Assembly (NCBI RefSeq): GCF_900156675.1
Contig: NZ_FTOH01000008.1
Location: forward strand, 116,028-180,027
Length of the DNA: 64,000 nt
Reading direction: 5' to 3'
Source: Thalassolituus maritimus
Lineage (GTDB): Bacteria; Pseudomonadota; Gammaproteobacteria; Pseudomonadales; Oceanobacteraceae
Numbering within the stretch: the stretch's first letter is position 1; each line of letters begins with the position of its first letter. Both the position numbers and the translations under genes were made by a program. Shown here one piece after another: positions 43,296 to 54,200 of this stretch. The notes under the pieces are model-generated. The model worked only from the letters and a program-made list of their open reading frames with translations. It made no database searches and was not told the origin of the DNA.

Positions 43296-45088
43296 CGCTT
43301 AAACTCCCCATCTTTTCCATTAAGCGTTACGGTTAACTTGGTAAACGAATTAATCGACCCGTACAGACCGAAGAAACGCTCCATAACACTGGCGAACATA
43401 AGCGGGCTCGTTCCCGCAAGCATTACTGGGTCCAGTTCGAGATCAATCTGTGTTCCGCGACACAAAGACACCATGCCATCCACCTGAACGGGCGACGTAA
43501 CGGGCTTAGTATGAATCGCAGCAATCGCGTCGATCATATTGCGTGTACTGGCGGAGTCTCTGAAATCGTACAAGCGCAGAATCTCTTTAAGCGCTTCTAC
43601 GGAGCCTCCCCCCTGACTCAGGGACAGGTGGTTAAGATTGAGGTGAGAAATCAAACGCCAGTAACCGCGTTCCCGCAGAGGCGGGCGGATGGTCGCAGAC
43701 GGAACAACCACACACTGGATACGCTCGGTCGGATATTCATCATCAACCACTTCAAAATATGGTCGCCCTTGCCCCGTGGTCAGCTTTCTCGGCACATTAC
43801 GATTTGTGCACAAAAGCTTCATCTCGAGGTTCTGATTTTTCACCTGATGCGGATTAAAATTCATATCCACAAGACTGATATCGACCTCAGATGCCAGTTC
43901 ATTGCGATGGTCGCCTTCAAGCACCTCGCGGCGATGCGTTAGCCAGAACGCAGGTTTAGCATCGGTGTTACGGCTGTGGTTCATGCCATAAAACGGACGG
44001 TATGGAGTGTAATAGCCATCGCTGTCGGTCGCTCCGACATCCGTAATGCTATACACCTCCAGGCCATCGCGACGACGAGAGTCGGGAACAACCGGGTAAC
44101 GCGACTCGGTGTGCGTTAAAGCCACAGGATCGGCCGTCGTCTCGAATATATTCACAATCGGCGTACAGCCAAGTGCAAACATACTGGCATTCACCTGATG
44201 CTCCAGTTCGGAGTCACTCTCACGCAGATAAAAATAAACGTTAAGCGTATTGGTGTACGACTCGTTCATCGCCACATCAAGCTGAGTGAGATCGATAAAC
44301 TGGAATTTCTCCTGAAACGCAAAGAACTCAGTTAATAGTCGATAACCTGCAAACGAATTCGGCGGGTACGGCAACATTCCTTCGTCGGTACCAAAACCTA
44401 CCTGTTCCAGACAATCGGAGTTCAGGAAGACCGGAGCAACATCTGACTCCCCATTGGCGACAACGACTTTAAAGCACTTGGTTAATAGCAAATCATAGAG
44501 TGGATGAACGTGCTGCAGCTGACCTTTAAGAAACAAACGAATCTTTGAAAAATCCATTTCATTCATAACCAGGTCTTCGCTCAGCGTTCTGAAAGAGACC
44601 TTAAGCACGGCAGCAGCCCCCTGCACCTCCAGGCTGCCTGGCGCAACAAAAGGCCGTGGCATTAACTGAGCTGTTTCTACTTTCAAGGGCAGCAGCTCAA
44701 CCGGGTAAGAAGTCGTGAATCGACACTCTTCACCATCAGAGTCGGTATCCAGCAAGGTACCCGCCGGTATCTGTACGGGCGCATCCAGATCATCAAGCGG
44801 TGCAAACTGAGTAATTGCCATGGACGGTACTGGGCGCAGGTAGTGCGGATACAGAGTCTCCAGCATGGCATCCGTCAGTTCAGGAAAGTCATCACTCAAC
44901 TTCTGCTGAATACGCGCATTCAGAAAGGCAAAGCCGGAAAGCAGACGCGACACCAACGGATCATCCACAGAGTCACTGCCTAGCTTAAGGCTTTCAGCGA
45001 CGGAGGGATGCTGGCGTGCAAAATCACTGGCCGATTGCTTAATAAACGCCAGTTCTTTTTCGTAATGATATAAGAGCCTGTCGCTCAT
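43259..45088 (-). CDS. tssF: T6SS baseplate protein TssF
   Basis: TssF (ImpG/VasA) is the largest wedge protein of the T6SS baseplate. The 609-residue length is normal. YHYEKELAFIKQSASDFARQ and HPSVAESLKL near the N-terminus, then DDPLVSRLLSGFAFLNARIQ and MLETLYPHYLRPVPSMAI, are family signatures. It starts 2 bases after tssE and overlaps tssG at its end. Confidence 0.95.
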   Translation of the reverse strand: MSDRLLYHYEKELAFIKQSASDFARQHPSVAESLKLGSDSVDDPLVSRLLSGFAFLNARIQQKLSDDFPELTDAMLETLYPHYLRPVPSMAITQFAPLDDLDAPVQIPAGTLLDTDSDGEECRFTTSYPVELLPLKVETAQLMPRPFVAPGSLEVQGAAAVLKVSFRTLSEDLVMNEMDFSKIRLFLKGQLQHVHPLYDLLLTKCFKVVVANGESDVAPVFLNSDCLEQVGFGTDEGMLPYPPNSFAGYRLLTEFFAFQEKFQFIDLTQLDVAMNESYTNTLNVYFYLRESDSELEHQVNASMFALGCTPIVNIFETTADPVALTHTESRYPVVPDSRRRDGLEVYSITDVGATDSDGYYTPYRPFYGMNHSRNTDAKPAFWLTHRREVLEGDHRNELASEVDISLVDMNFNPHQVKNQNLEMKLLCTNRNVPRKLTTGQGRPYFEVVDDEYPTERIQCVVVPSATIRPPLRERGYWRLISHLNLNHLSLSQGGGSVEALKEILRLYDFRDSASTRNMIDAIAAIHTKPVTSPVQVDGMVSLCRGTQIDLELDPVMLAGTSPLMFASVMERFFGLYGSINSFTKLTVTLNGKDGEFKRWPPRAGEKALI

Positions 45089-45090
45089 AA

Positions 45091-45570
45091 TCAGAAAATC
45101 TCCGAGACATTTACCGTCTGATTGACGGGGTTTAACGCCGATTCAAATATAATCATTTCTTGTAGCGGGTTGACGTTGAGCGTTGCCTCAACCCGGAAAC
45201 GGATTGTGGGGTCTTCATTATCAATCGCCACGTCCGTCTTCACTTTGACGGAGCGAATCCGTGGCTCAAAACGCTTCACAGCTTTTTCAATCCGGCGACA
45301 GAATTCATTGCGACTATCGAACGATGTCATATTGATTGTCGATAAATCAGGCAAGCCGTAGTTGAGAACGCAGTCGTCCAGATGGCTATATCCCGCAGGC
45401 GGTGACACACAGCAGTAACGGGTATTAAACAGATTCTCTAGGTCGCGACGTATGCTCTCGCGAAGGCTGCGCACAATCTGATGACTCTGGCGAAAATCTG
45501 TGCCCTTGTTCTGTTCCAGGAAACGATCAAGCAAAGGGGCAACGAGTGGTTTATCTTTCAGTTCAGACAT
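45091..45570 (-). CDS. tssE: T6SS baseplate protein TssE (gp25-like)
   Basis: TssE is the gp25/lysozyme-like component that starts sheath polymerisation. The 159-residue protein shows the family pattern: APLLDRFLEQ, SLRESIRRDLENLFNTR with the conserved Arg-Asp/Leu-Asn-Thr-Arg core, YGLPDLSTI and ERIRSV-type strands (FEPRIRSVKV). It lies between tssC2 and tssF with 3- and 2-base gaps. Confidence 0.94.
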   Translation of the reverse strand: MSELKDKPLVAPLLDRFLEQNKGTDFRQSHQIVRSLRESIRRDLENLFNTRYCCVSPPAGYSHLDDCVLNYGLPDLSTINMTSFDSRNEFCRRIEKAVKRFEPRIRSVKVKTDVAIDNEDPTIRFRVEATLNVNPLQEMIIFESALNPVNQTVNVSEIF

Positions 45571-45573
45571 ACA

Positions 45574-47085
45574 TCACACCTTGCCAATATCAATCTGACT
45601 TAATGACGTCGTCAGCCTGAGCTCTGACACCAGATGGTCAACCGAGTAATGCGTTTTTAAATGCACCAGGCTTGAGTAATAACCTGGCTGCGCGGGATCT
45701 TCATCCACCACAACTCTGGCCTCACGCAATGGATAACGTGCCATCATTTCCCATGAAAGGTCGTCCCGGCCGGTCGTATATTGATCCAGCCAGTTCTGTA
45801 AAAAACGCTCACAGGATTCGGCAGTCGTATAGGAGCCCACCTTATCCCGAACAATAACCTTGATGTACTGCGCCACCCGGGAGCCACACAATATCTGCTG
45901 CAACATAGAGCTTATACGTGCGTTTGCTGTGGCTGATTTTTTCGCATACACCTTAGGAATCTGCAACGATGGGCAGTTATTAAACACGGCATACGGCGTC
46001 TGAAAACAGTGGCACAGAGCGATCATGCCATAGTCGCTCAGTTCACGTTCTAACTGATCAGTCACAGTGACAGACGTCGACATTTTCACCATCGCGCGGG
46101 ATGAGTCGGTGCGATAGGCCGGCGTCGGAAACTGAGTAACCAAACCACCACCGTAATGATCCCGTGGAACGCCGCGTATATGACTGAACCAACCGACTTC
46201 AGAAAATTCCCGGATCAGTACTGTCCCGAGTGCGAAACAGGCGTTACCCCACAAGTATTTACGGTTATCTTCCCCTGCGACGCTTTCATTAAATCGCAGC
46301 CCACGGCGGGAACGGCGGTTATCCCGATAAGGCTCACGCATCAGCACCTGAGGCAGAGTCAGCGCCAGGAAACGACTGTCATCGTGTTCACGCATCGAGC
46401 GCCAGCGCACGTAATCATGCGAGCGGAAAATTTCGTCAACATTGATATGCAGACCAAGGTTATCGAAATCGTCCAGACCAAAAAGCTGAGGGGCCGCACT
46501 GCAGACAAACGGACAAAACGCTGCGGCGGCAGCCCGGCTGATGCCCTGCAAGGTAAATACATCATCAATGCGATGGTCTTCGTAAGGCCTGTGCGCAACG
46601 TAATAGTCACCCAGCAGAACACTGAAAGGTTCACCACCTGGCGTACCAAACTCTTCGTTGTAGATCAGATGAAACAGGCCGCTTTGATCAAAGTCTGGCG
46701 CACGTTCCATATCACGAGCGAGATCCTTCCAGCTGACGTCAAGCAACCTGATTTTTGTATTTTCGGGATTAACAACGGCGTCGATCAAAAACCAGAGGCC
46801 GCGCCAGGAAGCTTCGAGCGCCTGAAAGCGCTTATTGTGCAGAACGGCATCAATCTGCTCAGAGATCAGCTCATCAATATAAGCGACTTGTTGAGCCAGC
46901 CAACGGCAAGGCTCCAGACGTGACGTATCGGCGGGTGACGATAATTCGACCCAATGGCGAAACGCCTCCACATCATCGTTTTCAGAAAGGAATGAATAAA
47001 TATCCGCGAGGGGTATTTCGTCCGATGAAAGGGTTGGCGAAGGATTCTCTGACATGACAGCCATGCCTGCGGAATCGTTCAGCAC
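45574..47085 (-). CDS. Second TssC-like sheath subunit (ImpD-type TssC paralogue)
   Basis: A 503-residue EvpB/VipB-family protein that is clearly related to, but diverged from, the TssC encoded upstream. Shared anchors are EASWRGLWFLID, NEEFGTPGGEPFSVLLGDYY, FCPFVCSAAPQLFG and VRDKVGSYTTAESCERFLQNWL. An ImpC/ImpD pair of this kind is known from the Rhizobium imp locus. It starts at GTG with AGAGG six bases upstream. No second TssB accompanies it, so it may be an accessory or capping subunit rather than a bulk sheath component; its role is not established from sequence. A hairpin separates it from tssC. Confidence 0.88.
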   Translation of the reverse strand: MLNDSAGMAVMSENPSPTLSSDEIPLADIYSFLSENDDVEAFRHWVELSSPADTSRLEPCRWLAQQVAYIDELISEQIDAVLHNKRFQALEASWRGLWFLIDAVVNPENTKIRLLDVSWKDLARDMERAPDFDQSGLFHLIYNEEFGTPGGEPFSVLLGDYYVAHRPYEDHRIDDVFTLQGISRAAAAAFCPFVCSAAPQLFGLDDFDNLGLHINVDEIFRSHDYVRWRSMREHDDSRFLALTLPQVLMREPYRDNRRSRRGLRFNESVAGEDNRKYLWGNACFALGTVLIREFSEVGWFSHIRGVPRDHYGGGLVTQFPTPAYRTDSSRAMVKMSTSVTVTDQLERELSDYGMIALCHCFQTPYAVFNNCPSLQIPKVYAKKSATANARISSMLQQILCGSRVAQYIKVIVRDKVGSYTTAESCERFLQNWLDQYTTGRDDLSWEMMARYPLREARVVVDEDPAQPGYYSSLVHLKTHYSVDHLVSELRLTTSLSQIDIGKV

Positions 47086-47113
47086 GGAAAACCTCTGAAG
47101 AAGAAATTATAAA

Positions 47114-47130
47114 GGGGGCCTGAGGCCCCC
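47114..47130 (-). terminator. Intra-operon hairpin between tssC and the second tssC-like gene
   Basis: GGGGGCC pairs with GGCCCCC around a 3-base loop, followed on the minus strand by TTTATAATTTC. It could cause partial termination so that tssB-tssC are made in excess of downstream baseplate genes. Confidence 0.6.
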
Positions 47131-47139
47131 GATATCTGC

Positions 47140-48624
47140 TTACTTAGGCTGCGGAATATTCGCAACCATACGCAGAGAAGTTGTCAGCTCTTCCATTTGC
47201 AGCCAAGGCTTCAGGTAAGCAACGGCGCTGTATGCACCTGGAGAACCTGGAATTTCCTTAACTTCAACGCGAGCTTCAGCCAGTGGGTACTTGGCTTTCA
47301 TTTCAGCAGACGCATCTGGGTTGCCGTTGGTGTACTGGGCAATCCACTGGTTCAACCAACGCTCGCAGTTTTCTGCCTGCATGAAAGAACCTACCTTGTC
47401 ACGCGCCATTACTTTCAGGTAATGAGCAATACGTGAAGTTGCCATCAGGTATGGCAGGCGAGCAGAGATAGACGCGTTTGCAGTGGCATCCGGGTCATCA
47501 AATACTTTCTGCTTCTGAGTAGACTGAGCGCCAAAGAACACAGAGTAATCTGTATTTTTGTAGTGACACAGTGGCAGGAAGCCCTGGTTAGACAGTTCAG
47601 CTTCACGACGGTCAGTGATACCCACTTCGGTAGGACACTTCTGGTCAGTATCGCCATCATCACTCTTGAAGATGTGCGTCGGAAGACCATCCACACGACC
47701 ACCTTCGGCACCACGGATAGCAGTACACCAGGAGTTTTCAGAGAACGCACGAGTCAGGGTGGTACCCATCACATAAGACGCGTTCATCCAGCAGTAATCG
47801 TCGTGCTCAGTCGCTTTCGACATACCAGACTCATCCAGATCGAACTCTTCAAAATTGAAGGCTTCGACTGGCTTAGACGCAGCGCCGTATGGTGTACGTG
47901 CAAGAACACGAGGCATAACAAGAGTGACAAAGCGTGAATCTTCGCTGTCACGGAAGCTGCGCCATTTAATGTATTCCTGAGATTCGAAAATACCGCCCAG
48001 ATCACGTGGCTTAGACAGTTCAGTGAAATCATCGAATCCGAACATGCCTGAACCAGCCGCTGAAATAAACGGACAGAAACCAGCAGCAGCAACGTTAGAC
48101 ATATTGCTCAGCAGGTCGATATCTTCAGGGTGATTAGTGAACTCAAAGTCACCGATCATGCAGCCATATGGCTCACCACCAGCAGTACCGAATTCTTCTT
48201 CGTAGATTTTTTTGAAGATCTGGCTCTGATCGAACTCAACCGCTTTATCAAGGTCACGGAAAAGCTCACGCTTGCTCAGGTTAAGCATGCGGATTTTCAG
48301 AGTAGCGCCGGTTTCGCTGTTCATAACGAGGTGGTTCAGACCGCGCCATGAGCCTTCCAGCTTCTGGAATTTTTCATCATGCAATACAGCGCTGAGCTGT
48401 TTTGACATCGCCTGATCAATCGCAGTAATTGCCTGCTTAATTGTATTGGTCAGGTTACGATCCCAGGTAACGGTACCTTTCAGAACCTGCTCGGTCAGGT
48501 TTGCCAGCAGGTCTTCAGTTTCTTCACGGCCAGTTTGCTTGGTGTAGGTAATCGCCTGTTCCAGCAGACTGACCGACTGTTCTTCCGCTTCTGCGCCTAC
48601 CGCAGCTTCGACTTCAGTACTCAT
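47140..48624 (-). CDS. tssC: T6SS sheath large subunit TssC (VipB)
   Basis: TssC with TssB forms the contractile sheath. The 494-residue protein has the family signatures [59 protein letters not shown] and [20 protein letters not shown]. The C-terminus ([20 protein letters not shown]) matches canonical TssC. Its ATG overlaps the tssB stop by one base, so the two are translationally coupled. Confidence 0.96.
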   Translation of the reverse strand: MSTEVEAAVGAEAEEQSVSLLEQAITYTKQTGREETEDLLANLTEQVLKGTVTWDRNLTNTIKQAITAIDQAMSKQLSAVLHDEKFQKLEGSWRGLNHLVMNSETGATLKIRMLNLSKRELFRDLDKAVEFDQSQIFKKIYEEEFGTAGGEPYGCMIGDFEFTNHPEDIDLLSNMSNVAAAGFCPFISAAGSGMFGFDDFTELSKPRDLGGIFESQEYIKWRSFRDSEDSRFVTLVMPRVLARTPYGAASKPVEAFNFEEFDLDESGMSKATEHDDYCWMNASYVMGTTLTRAFSENSWCTAIRGAEGGRVDGLPTHIFKSDDGDTDQKCPTEVGITDRREAELSNQGFLPLCHYKNTDYSVFFGAQSTQKQKVFDDPDATANASISARLPYLMATSRIAHYLKVMARDKVGSFMQAENCERWLNQWIAQYTNGNPDASAEMKAKYPLAEARVEVKEIPGSPGAYSAVAYLKPWLQMEELTTSLRMVANIPQPK

Positions 48625-49142
48625 TACTCAGCTCCTTCTTTGCTTTCGCCAACACCCAGCTGCTGAGAGATCTCAGTGATGTTGTCAGTGTTTTTCAGAA
48701 TTTGTTCAAGAACCGTTTCCAGCTCTTCAGAGCGGTCGGCTTTGCTCAGCAGGTCGCGCAGTTTGTTACGCGCGTCCAGCAACTGCTTAAGAGGCTCAAC
48801 CTGTTCTACGATCGCTTCTGGAGTGAAATCGTCCATCTTACGGAAGTCCAGATCCACAGCCATGGTGTTGCCTTCGCCTGCCAGAGTGTTTTCGACCTGC
48901 AGGTTCAGCTTGGGATTAACTTTACCCATCACTTCGTTGAAGTTGTCGCGATCAATCTGAACGAACTTACGCTCTTTCAGCGCCTTTCGGTTTTCAGCGT
49001 TATCACCTGAGTAGTCACCCATGACACCTGCAACAAACGGCAGTTCTTTTTTAACTTCAGCGCCATTCGTTTCAACATCATATGTGATGTGTACGCGAGG
49101 CTTACGCACGCGCTTCAGCTTATTGTGGATACTTTCGGACAT
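48624..49142 (-). CDS. tssB: T6SS sheath small subunit TssB (VipA)
   Basis: TssB pairs with TssC in the sheath and carries the ClpV-binding helix in this family. The 172-residue protein shows [33 protein letters not shown] and [14 protein letters not shown], then [23 protein letters not shown] lies seven bases before the ATG. It is preceded by tssA with a 52-base gap. Confidence 0.96.
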   Translation of the reverse strand: MSESIHNKLKRVRKPRVHITYDVETNGAEVKKELPFVAGVMGDYSGDNAENRKALKERKFVQIDRDNFNEVMGKVNPKLNLQVENTLAGEGNTMAVDLDFRKMDDFTPEAIVEQVEPLKQLLDARNKLRDLLSKADRSEELETVLEQILKNTDNITEISQQLGVGESKEGAE

Positions 49143-49194
49143 GAGTAACTCCTTTTCCTTTGAGTAACGGTATTTACCGTAATTCTGTTAATTC

Positions 49195-50460
49195 TTACCA
49201 GTTGGTCTCAGACTTTGGCTCAGGCTCGGCTTGTGGTGCAGGCGCGGCAGCCGGAGCTGCGGCTGCTTCACTCGCTACAGGAGCCGCGGGCGGAGCAACG
49301 TAAGTTGATTCGTCTGAACCATCCATTTTCACGCCTGTAAATTGCGAGAACAGGCCGCGTGCATTGCTGTCTGGAATCAGCTCCATCATCAACTCAGCGA
49401 CCGTCATCCGGCCCCAGCTGATCAGGCGCTCGAGACCCGGCGCTAATGGTGTATGTGGTTCGTACTGACGGAAGTACTTAGCGACCTCTTCAAGGCGCTT
49501 AAGTGCTTCTTCGCGATTGGTAATCGGCCCTGTGGTTCCATTCACTAAACGCACAACCTGCCCTCCCTGTATGGCACTGGCGTCTGCTGCGGCATCCTCA
49601 GCGGCTGCCGCACTTTCTTCGGCTTCTACCGCAGCGCTTGCAGCATCGGCTTCATCGAGCTTCGGCTTATAGATAAAACGGGTGGTACGTACGATTTCGG
49701 CAAGCAGCTCAGTGATTTTTGAACTTGGTGGTGCTTCAGCGCCGCACTTCTCACGCAAGGTCGAACTGATGTTTTTATAGAGTTCGGCACACTCTTCAAG
49801 TGTGGTTACAAAATTCTGGCAGGTAAGCAGGTCAGTGGCGGCTATCGTATCGGTAATTTCAGCCAGACTATAACCCAGTGACGCAATTCGCTCTGATTTC
49901 TTGTCGTCATCGTCAATCTTATCAGCGTCACGAGCCTGCAAATACTGATAGTAGCTAAATGCGCCTTTATCACCATAAACCGTGATTTCGATATTACGCA
50001 GCGGCGCCAGAAGAGTACCATCACCGCCATCACCATTCAGGCCTGTCAGTGGCGCGACACGCGTTTCGATACCGTCTTCATCGGGCAACGGATAAACATC
50101 ATCCCAGAAGTTATCAATAATCTGATTGATCACTGAGAAGCCGTCTCGCAGACCAGAAATGCCATGACTACGGACTAAACTCTCAAGGTACCAGGACGCA
50201 ACTTCCAGATCTTTTGATGACTCTGTCAGGATCTTACTGGCGGTACGCTGCACAATATCCCATGGGCCTGCCACGTCCACTTCATCGTCGCCACCGAACA
50301 TGGCAGAGCGCTCAGCGGCACGAGCAGCATTACGGGCGTCTTTAATGGTGTAGTAATCGGACGTTGGGGAACGGTCTTCACGGATATCAATGCCCTGCGG
50401 AGTATCATCATTTACAGGGGCTACGAGGCTTTCGATATCGACAACATGACCAAATGGCAT
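49195..50460 (-). CDS. tssA: T6SS TssA (ImpA-type)
   Basis: TssA coordinates baseplate and tube/sheath polymerisation. The 421-residue protein has the N-terminal ImpA domain (about 1-130; APVNDDTPQGIDIREDRSP, YLESLVRSHGISGLRDGF) and a shorter C-terminal region (RLISWGRMTVAELMMELIPD). An alanine/proline-rich tail follows (about 390-421). It belongs to the short TssA class lacking a VasJ-type tail. AGGA is eight bases before the ATG. It lies between tagF and tssB. Confidence 0.92.
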   Translation of the reverse strand: MPFGHVVDIESLVAPVNDDTPQGIDIREDRSPTSDYYTIKDARNAARAAERSAMFGGDDEVDVAGPWDIVQRTASKILTESSKDLEVASWYLESLVRSHGISGLRDGFSVINQIIDNFWDDVYPLPDEDGIETRVAPLTGLNGDGGDGTLLAPLRNIEITVYGDKGAFSYYQYLQARDADKIDDDDKKSERIASLGYSLAEITDTIAATDLLTCQNFVTTLEECAELYKNISSTLREKCGAEAPPSSKITELLAEIVRTTRFIYKPKLDEADAASAAVEAEESAAAAEDAAADASAIQGGQVVRLVNGTTGPITNREEALKRLEEVAKYFRQYEPHTPLAPGLERLISWGRMTVAELMMELIPDSNARGLFSQFTGVKMDGSDESTYVAPPAAPVASEAAAAPAAAPAPQAEPEPKSETNW

Positions 50461-50543
50461 GGCAGAGTCCTTTCAATTTTGGTGTTTCTGGTCCAGTAGG
50501 AAAATGATACTACACCAGCCGTAGGGTGTTAACACCCATTAAA

Positions 50544-51191
50544 TTATGACCACTGACCCGTCAGCATGTGGGTATATTCTTCCGGAGAGGGAAGACCAGA
50601 TGCGACAAAAGACACCGACGGCGTATTTTCATTCGCACTCATTCCCCAAAGGCTGACACTGCCGGGCACAAGCTGCGTCATGCTATGCAGAGAACCAAAT
50701 TCAGGGTTGGCACCTCCCACAGAAACCTGGCTGCCCGAAGCGCTTATAAAGCAATGTCTCGTGCACGAAGGTATGGCGACATGATTCAGCTTTCCACAAA
50801 GATCATCGACTGTCAGTTGTTCATGAAGCCCGGATATGGCTACCTGTTGCAGCTCTGCAAACCAACCGTCGCCATCGGCCATTAATGCATACAGGTTTTC
50901 ACCCTGAGCGAGCGGCACAGCAATCGACAAAGGGAAATAACGGCCAACGCTATCTACACTCGGCACCAGAATGCCAGCCCAGCGTTGCTGATCAACAACG
51001 CCGGAATCAAGACCAAAGCGCCAGACAGAACTGGTTAAGTAAAAGTCTAACCAGTCATCAGCAAGAATATTGCGTGAGCCTGCTACGACGCACTGTAGCC
51101 ATTCATCCCAGACATCGATAAATGTCTGGGGTAGATTACGAACCAGAAAATCGCCGTGCGCGGGTAACTTACCGTAGATGCCGTAGTTCAT
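50544..51191 (-). CDS. tagF: T6SS post-translational repressor TagF (ImpM)
   Basis: TagF represses T6SS activity by sequestering Fha or other components and is relieved by phosphorylation pathways in some species. The 215-residue protein begins with the diagnostic YGKLPAHGDFLVRNLPQTF followed by WDEWLQ, and has VWRFGLDSGVVDQQRWAGIL and the SVGRYFPLSIAVPLA segment. It is 9 bases downstream of tssM. No PppA fusion is present; the phosphatase is encoded separately. Confidence 0.93.
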   Translation of the reverse strand: MNYGIYGKLPAHGDFLVRNLPQTFIDVWDEWLQCVVAGSRNILADDWLDFYLTSSVWRFGLDSGVVDQQRWAGILVPSVDSVGRYFPLSIAVPLAQGENLYALMADGDGWFAELQQVAISGLHEQLTVDDLCGKLNHVAIPSCTRHCFISASGSQVSVGGANPEFGSLHSMTQLVPGSVSLWGMSANENTPSVSFVASGLPSPEEYTHMLTGQWS

Positions 51192-51200
51192 AAAAATTCC

Positions 51201-54200
51201 TTACAGCGACTGTGGGCAACGGAAGTTACGAAGCAATGACAGGTCGAATGGATTTACATTCGTGCTGGCTGCCAGTCGATACTGCGCCTGATACCCAGAC
51301 TCAGTAAACGTAATTACCTTTTCAGATTTATTTACGGTGGAATGCAGCTGAGCATCATCAAGCATTCTCAGCAGCGACCAGTCACCATCGTACTGATCGT
51401 TGGACACCCGCTCTCCAAGGTCCTCGAACACAATACGAGAACGCCCACTTTCACCGGCGATCCAGTTCAGCGATTTTTCAATTCGAGGGCCATGAGAATA
51501 ACTGATCCGGTTCTCACCAATTTCCATCGTAAACAGACGGACATTGGAGTGGAGTTTCTCAGGCGTCGCACGGAAGTTAATCGCAGCAGCTTCACCTTCT
51601 GAGAACCAGGCGCGGCGAATATCGTCAGCACGTTGGAACTGGCGCAACGCTTCGCTGCTTAAGCCTATAGAGAAACCGCCATAACCTTTCTGCTTCCAGC
51701 GGTAGGTATCGACAAACGGAGACACATATTCATCGACGAATGCCTGCTGGATGCCCCCCGGCTTGAAGAACTCATTAAATGCGACCACTGAGGCCTCTGA
51801 CTGACGCCCAGCAACCAGTGGGTAGCGGTCGCCCAGCGTATTACGGAAAGTCTCATAGACCTGATAACGCCATACAGTATTAAGATGGACACCGGCTTTA
51901 CCCATGACAGCGCCCCAGGTCTGATCGGCCAGTTTATTCAGCCAGTCGGCAGGTTGTTCAGGTGCGGTTGCCGCCAGGTTTTTAAGTTGCTGAATGGCGT
52001 CAGCACCGCCACCAGAGAAACGTTTTTTCGCCGCTTCAAAAGCCGCCGCATTTGAATCTGGAGCACCATCAATCTGACCGAGATATTCAGCCAGTGCTCC
52101 GATCGCTTCAAGATAACCCGCAAACTTAGAAGGCGTGCCTTTCTCGGCCGCCAGCATGCGCTGGATATCTCGGAAACGAAGATCAACCAGCGTCGGGTCG
52201 TACACCATACCCGCCGCTTTTTCGACGAGACCGCCAGCAGCACCGGAGGCCGTAGGCATTTCAATTTCTGGCGTAAGAGTCGTGTTTTTTACAACCAGCT
52301 CGGTCACCTGAGAGAGTGGCGATGAAAGCTGGTCTGCCAACTTAAGCAGGTGGGTGACAGACTGACTACCTCCCGGTAAATTCGCGAGGCTGAATTTCTG
52401 GTAGAAGGCCTGCCAGCGGCGGGCATACTCAGTCAGATATAACTTCTCGACATCGGCACTTAATTTCTTGAGATCCGCTTTACTGTAATCTTCGCCACTG
52501 ATATTACCGCCATAGATCCACTGATCTGCAGCGATCTGTTTCATCATTTCGGAGTCAGGTCCATACTCCGCCTGATCGTATCCTGCCTTAGTGAAAAGGA
52601 ACGGCATCATAAATACCGGATCATTTTCACTTAAACCAAACACCTGCTGCGGGTTGCCGCCAATCTCGCGATAAAGATCAACTTCACGGGCGTTGTTGCC
52701 CATTTTCTGAAGTTGCGCAAACAGTCTTTGAGCAACCGGAATACGCTGCAAGTACTGGCGGGTGCGAGTAACGACGTACTCATCCGGCTGGAGCTGCTCA
52801 TCAAAGCCCAGTTCAATCAGGTGATCGAGGTGAGTCAGCAGCTGTGACTGCTTAGTCGCTTCACCGGGCAGGAGATCCTGCCAGCGAGTCTCTGCGTAAG
52901 CCCGAATCTGTTCATAATCGCGGTGCTCCTGATCAAACAGCATCAGATAGACACGGAACACAGGTAAAAGCGCGCTATCGTCTGCGCCCAGCGCATTGAG
53001 ATGGCGTTCAAGCATGTTAGCAACAGCCGGATAGAACACCTGATTAAGCTGAGTGTTATACGCCTGATCTGCCGCTGCATCGACGCGGCCATCATACAGG
53101 CCAAGGTAACTGATGAACGGGTGCTCTTCCTGATCGTAAACAAGGCTCGCCTGATAGAGCGGAGTCAGAAGTTCAAGTGCTTCTTCCGTTGTCGCCTGCT
53201 CTGGGCGAATGGTTTCACGTAATTGCAGATAATCACGATGCAGGCTATCAACCTCAGCCATGTATGCCCGGTTCTGCACCAGAGCACCGGTCCATAGAGC
53301 CGCACAGCCAATCAATAAACCGGTCAGGCCCGCAACCGCACCGCGGCGCATCCAGCGCAACAGGTTTTCAATCTTACGGTTTACACCAACAAGCTCTGAT
53401 TCAGGGAAAATAACATCGCGGAATAGGCGGGTAATAAAGAAACTCTTACCGCTGTTATGCTGTTGCTTGCCCATACTGCGTTCGAGACCAAAGTTAGCGC
53501 TCACTTGCGCCATCATGCGGTCAATCGGGCTACCTTCCTGTGTCGCACTGGTGAAGTAAACACCACGCAACATAGGCACTGTGCTGTAGTTATTCGGTGC
53601 AAACGTCTGCTGAATAAAACCATCAACTACGCTCGCCAGGCTTTCCAGCGCTGGCGGAAAACCCTGAATCATGGCGCGCTTATCGGTATTACGCTCGTGC
53701 TGGACACGCCACAACAGACGCTCGTTCAAGCGCTCCACCAGCTGATTAAACTCCTGACGGAAGCGGCTGATATCAGCACCCGTATTTTCACTCTCTTCCT
53801 GCGGGAAGCTCACACCCCAGACCTGCTCGCGCTCGGCCTGTGACAGGTTACCGAAAAATTCAGCAAAGCCGGCAACAAGGTCGCCTTTAGTAAAAGTCAG
53901 ATAAACGGGGAAACGAATACCGAGTTCATCCTGCAATTCACTGATGCGGGCACGGATAATTTTTGCCTGCTGCTCACGCTGTTCTTTCGTCTGTACCATC
54001 AGATCCTGAAGACTGATAGCAATCAGAGCACCGTTAATAGGACGGCGACGACGATATTTTTTCAGCAGGGCGAGAAAAGCCTGCCAGGCGTTATTGTCCA
54101 CCACCCGATGACTGTCCTGGGTGGTATACCGGCCTGCGGTATCAATCAGAACAGCGTCATTAGTAAACCACCAGTCACAGTTACGAGTGCCACCGATGCC

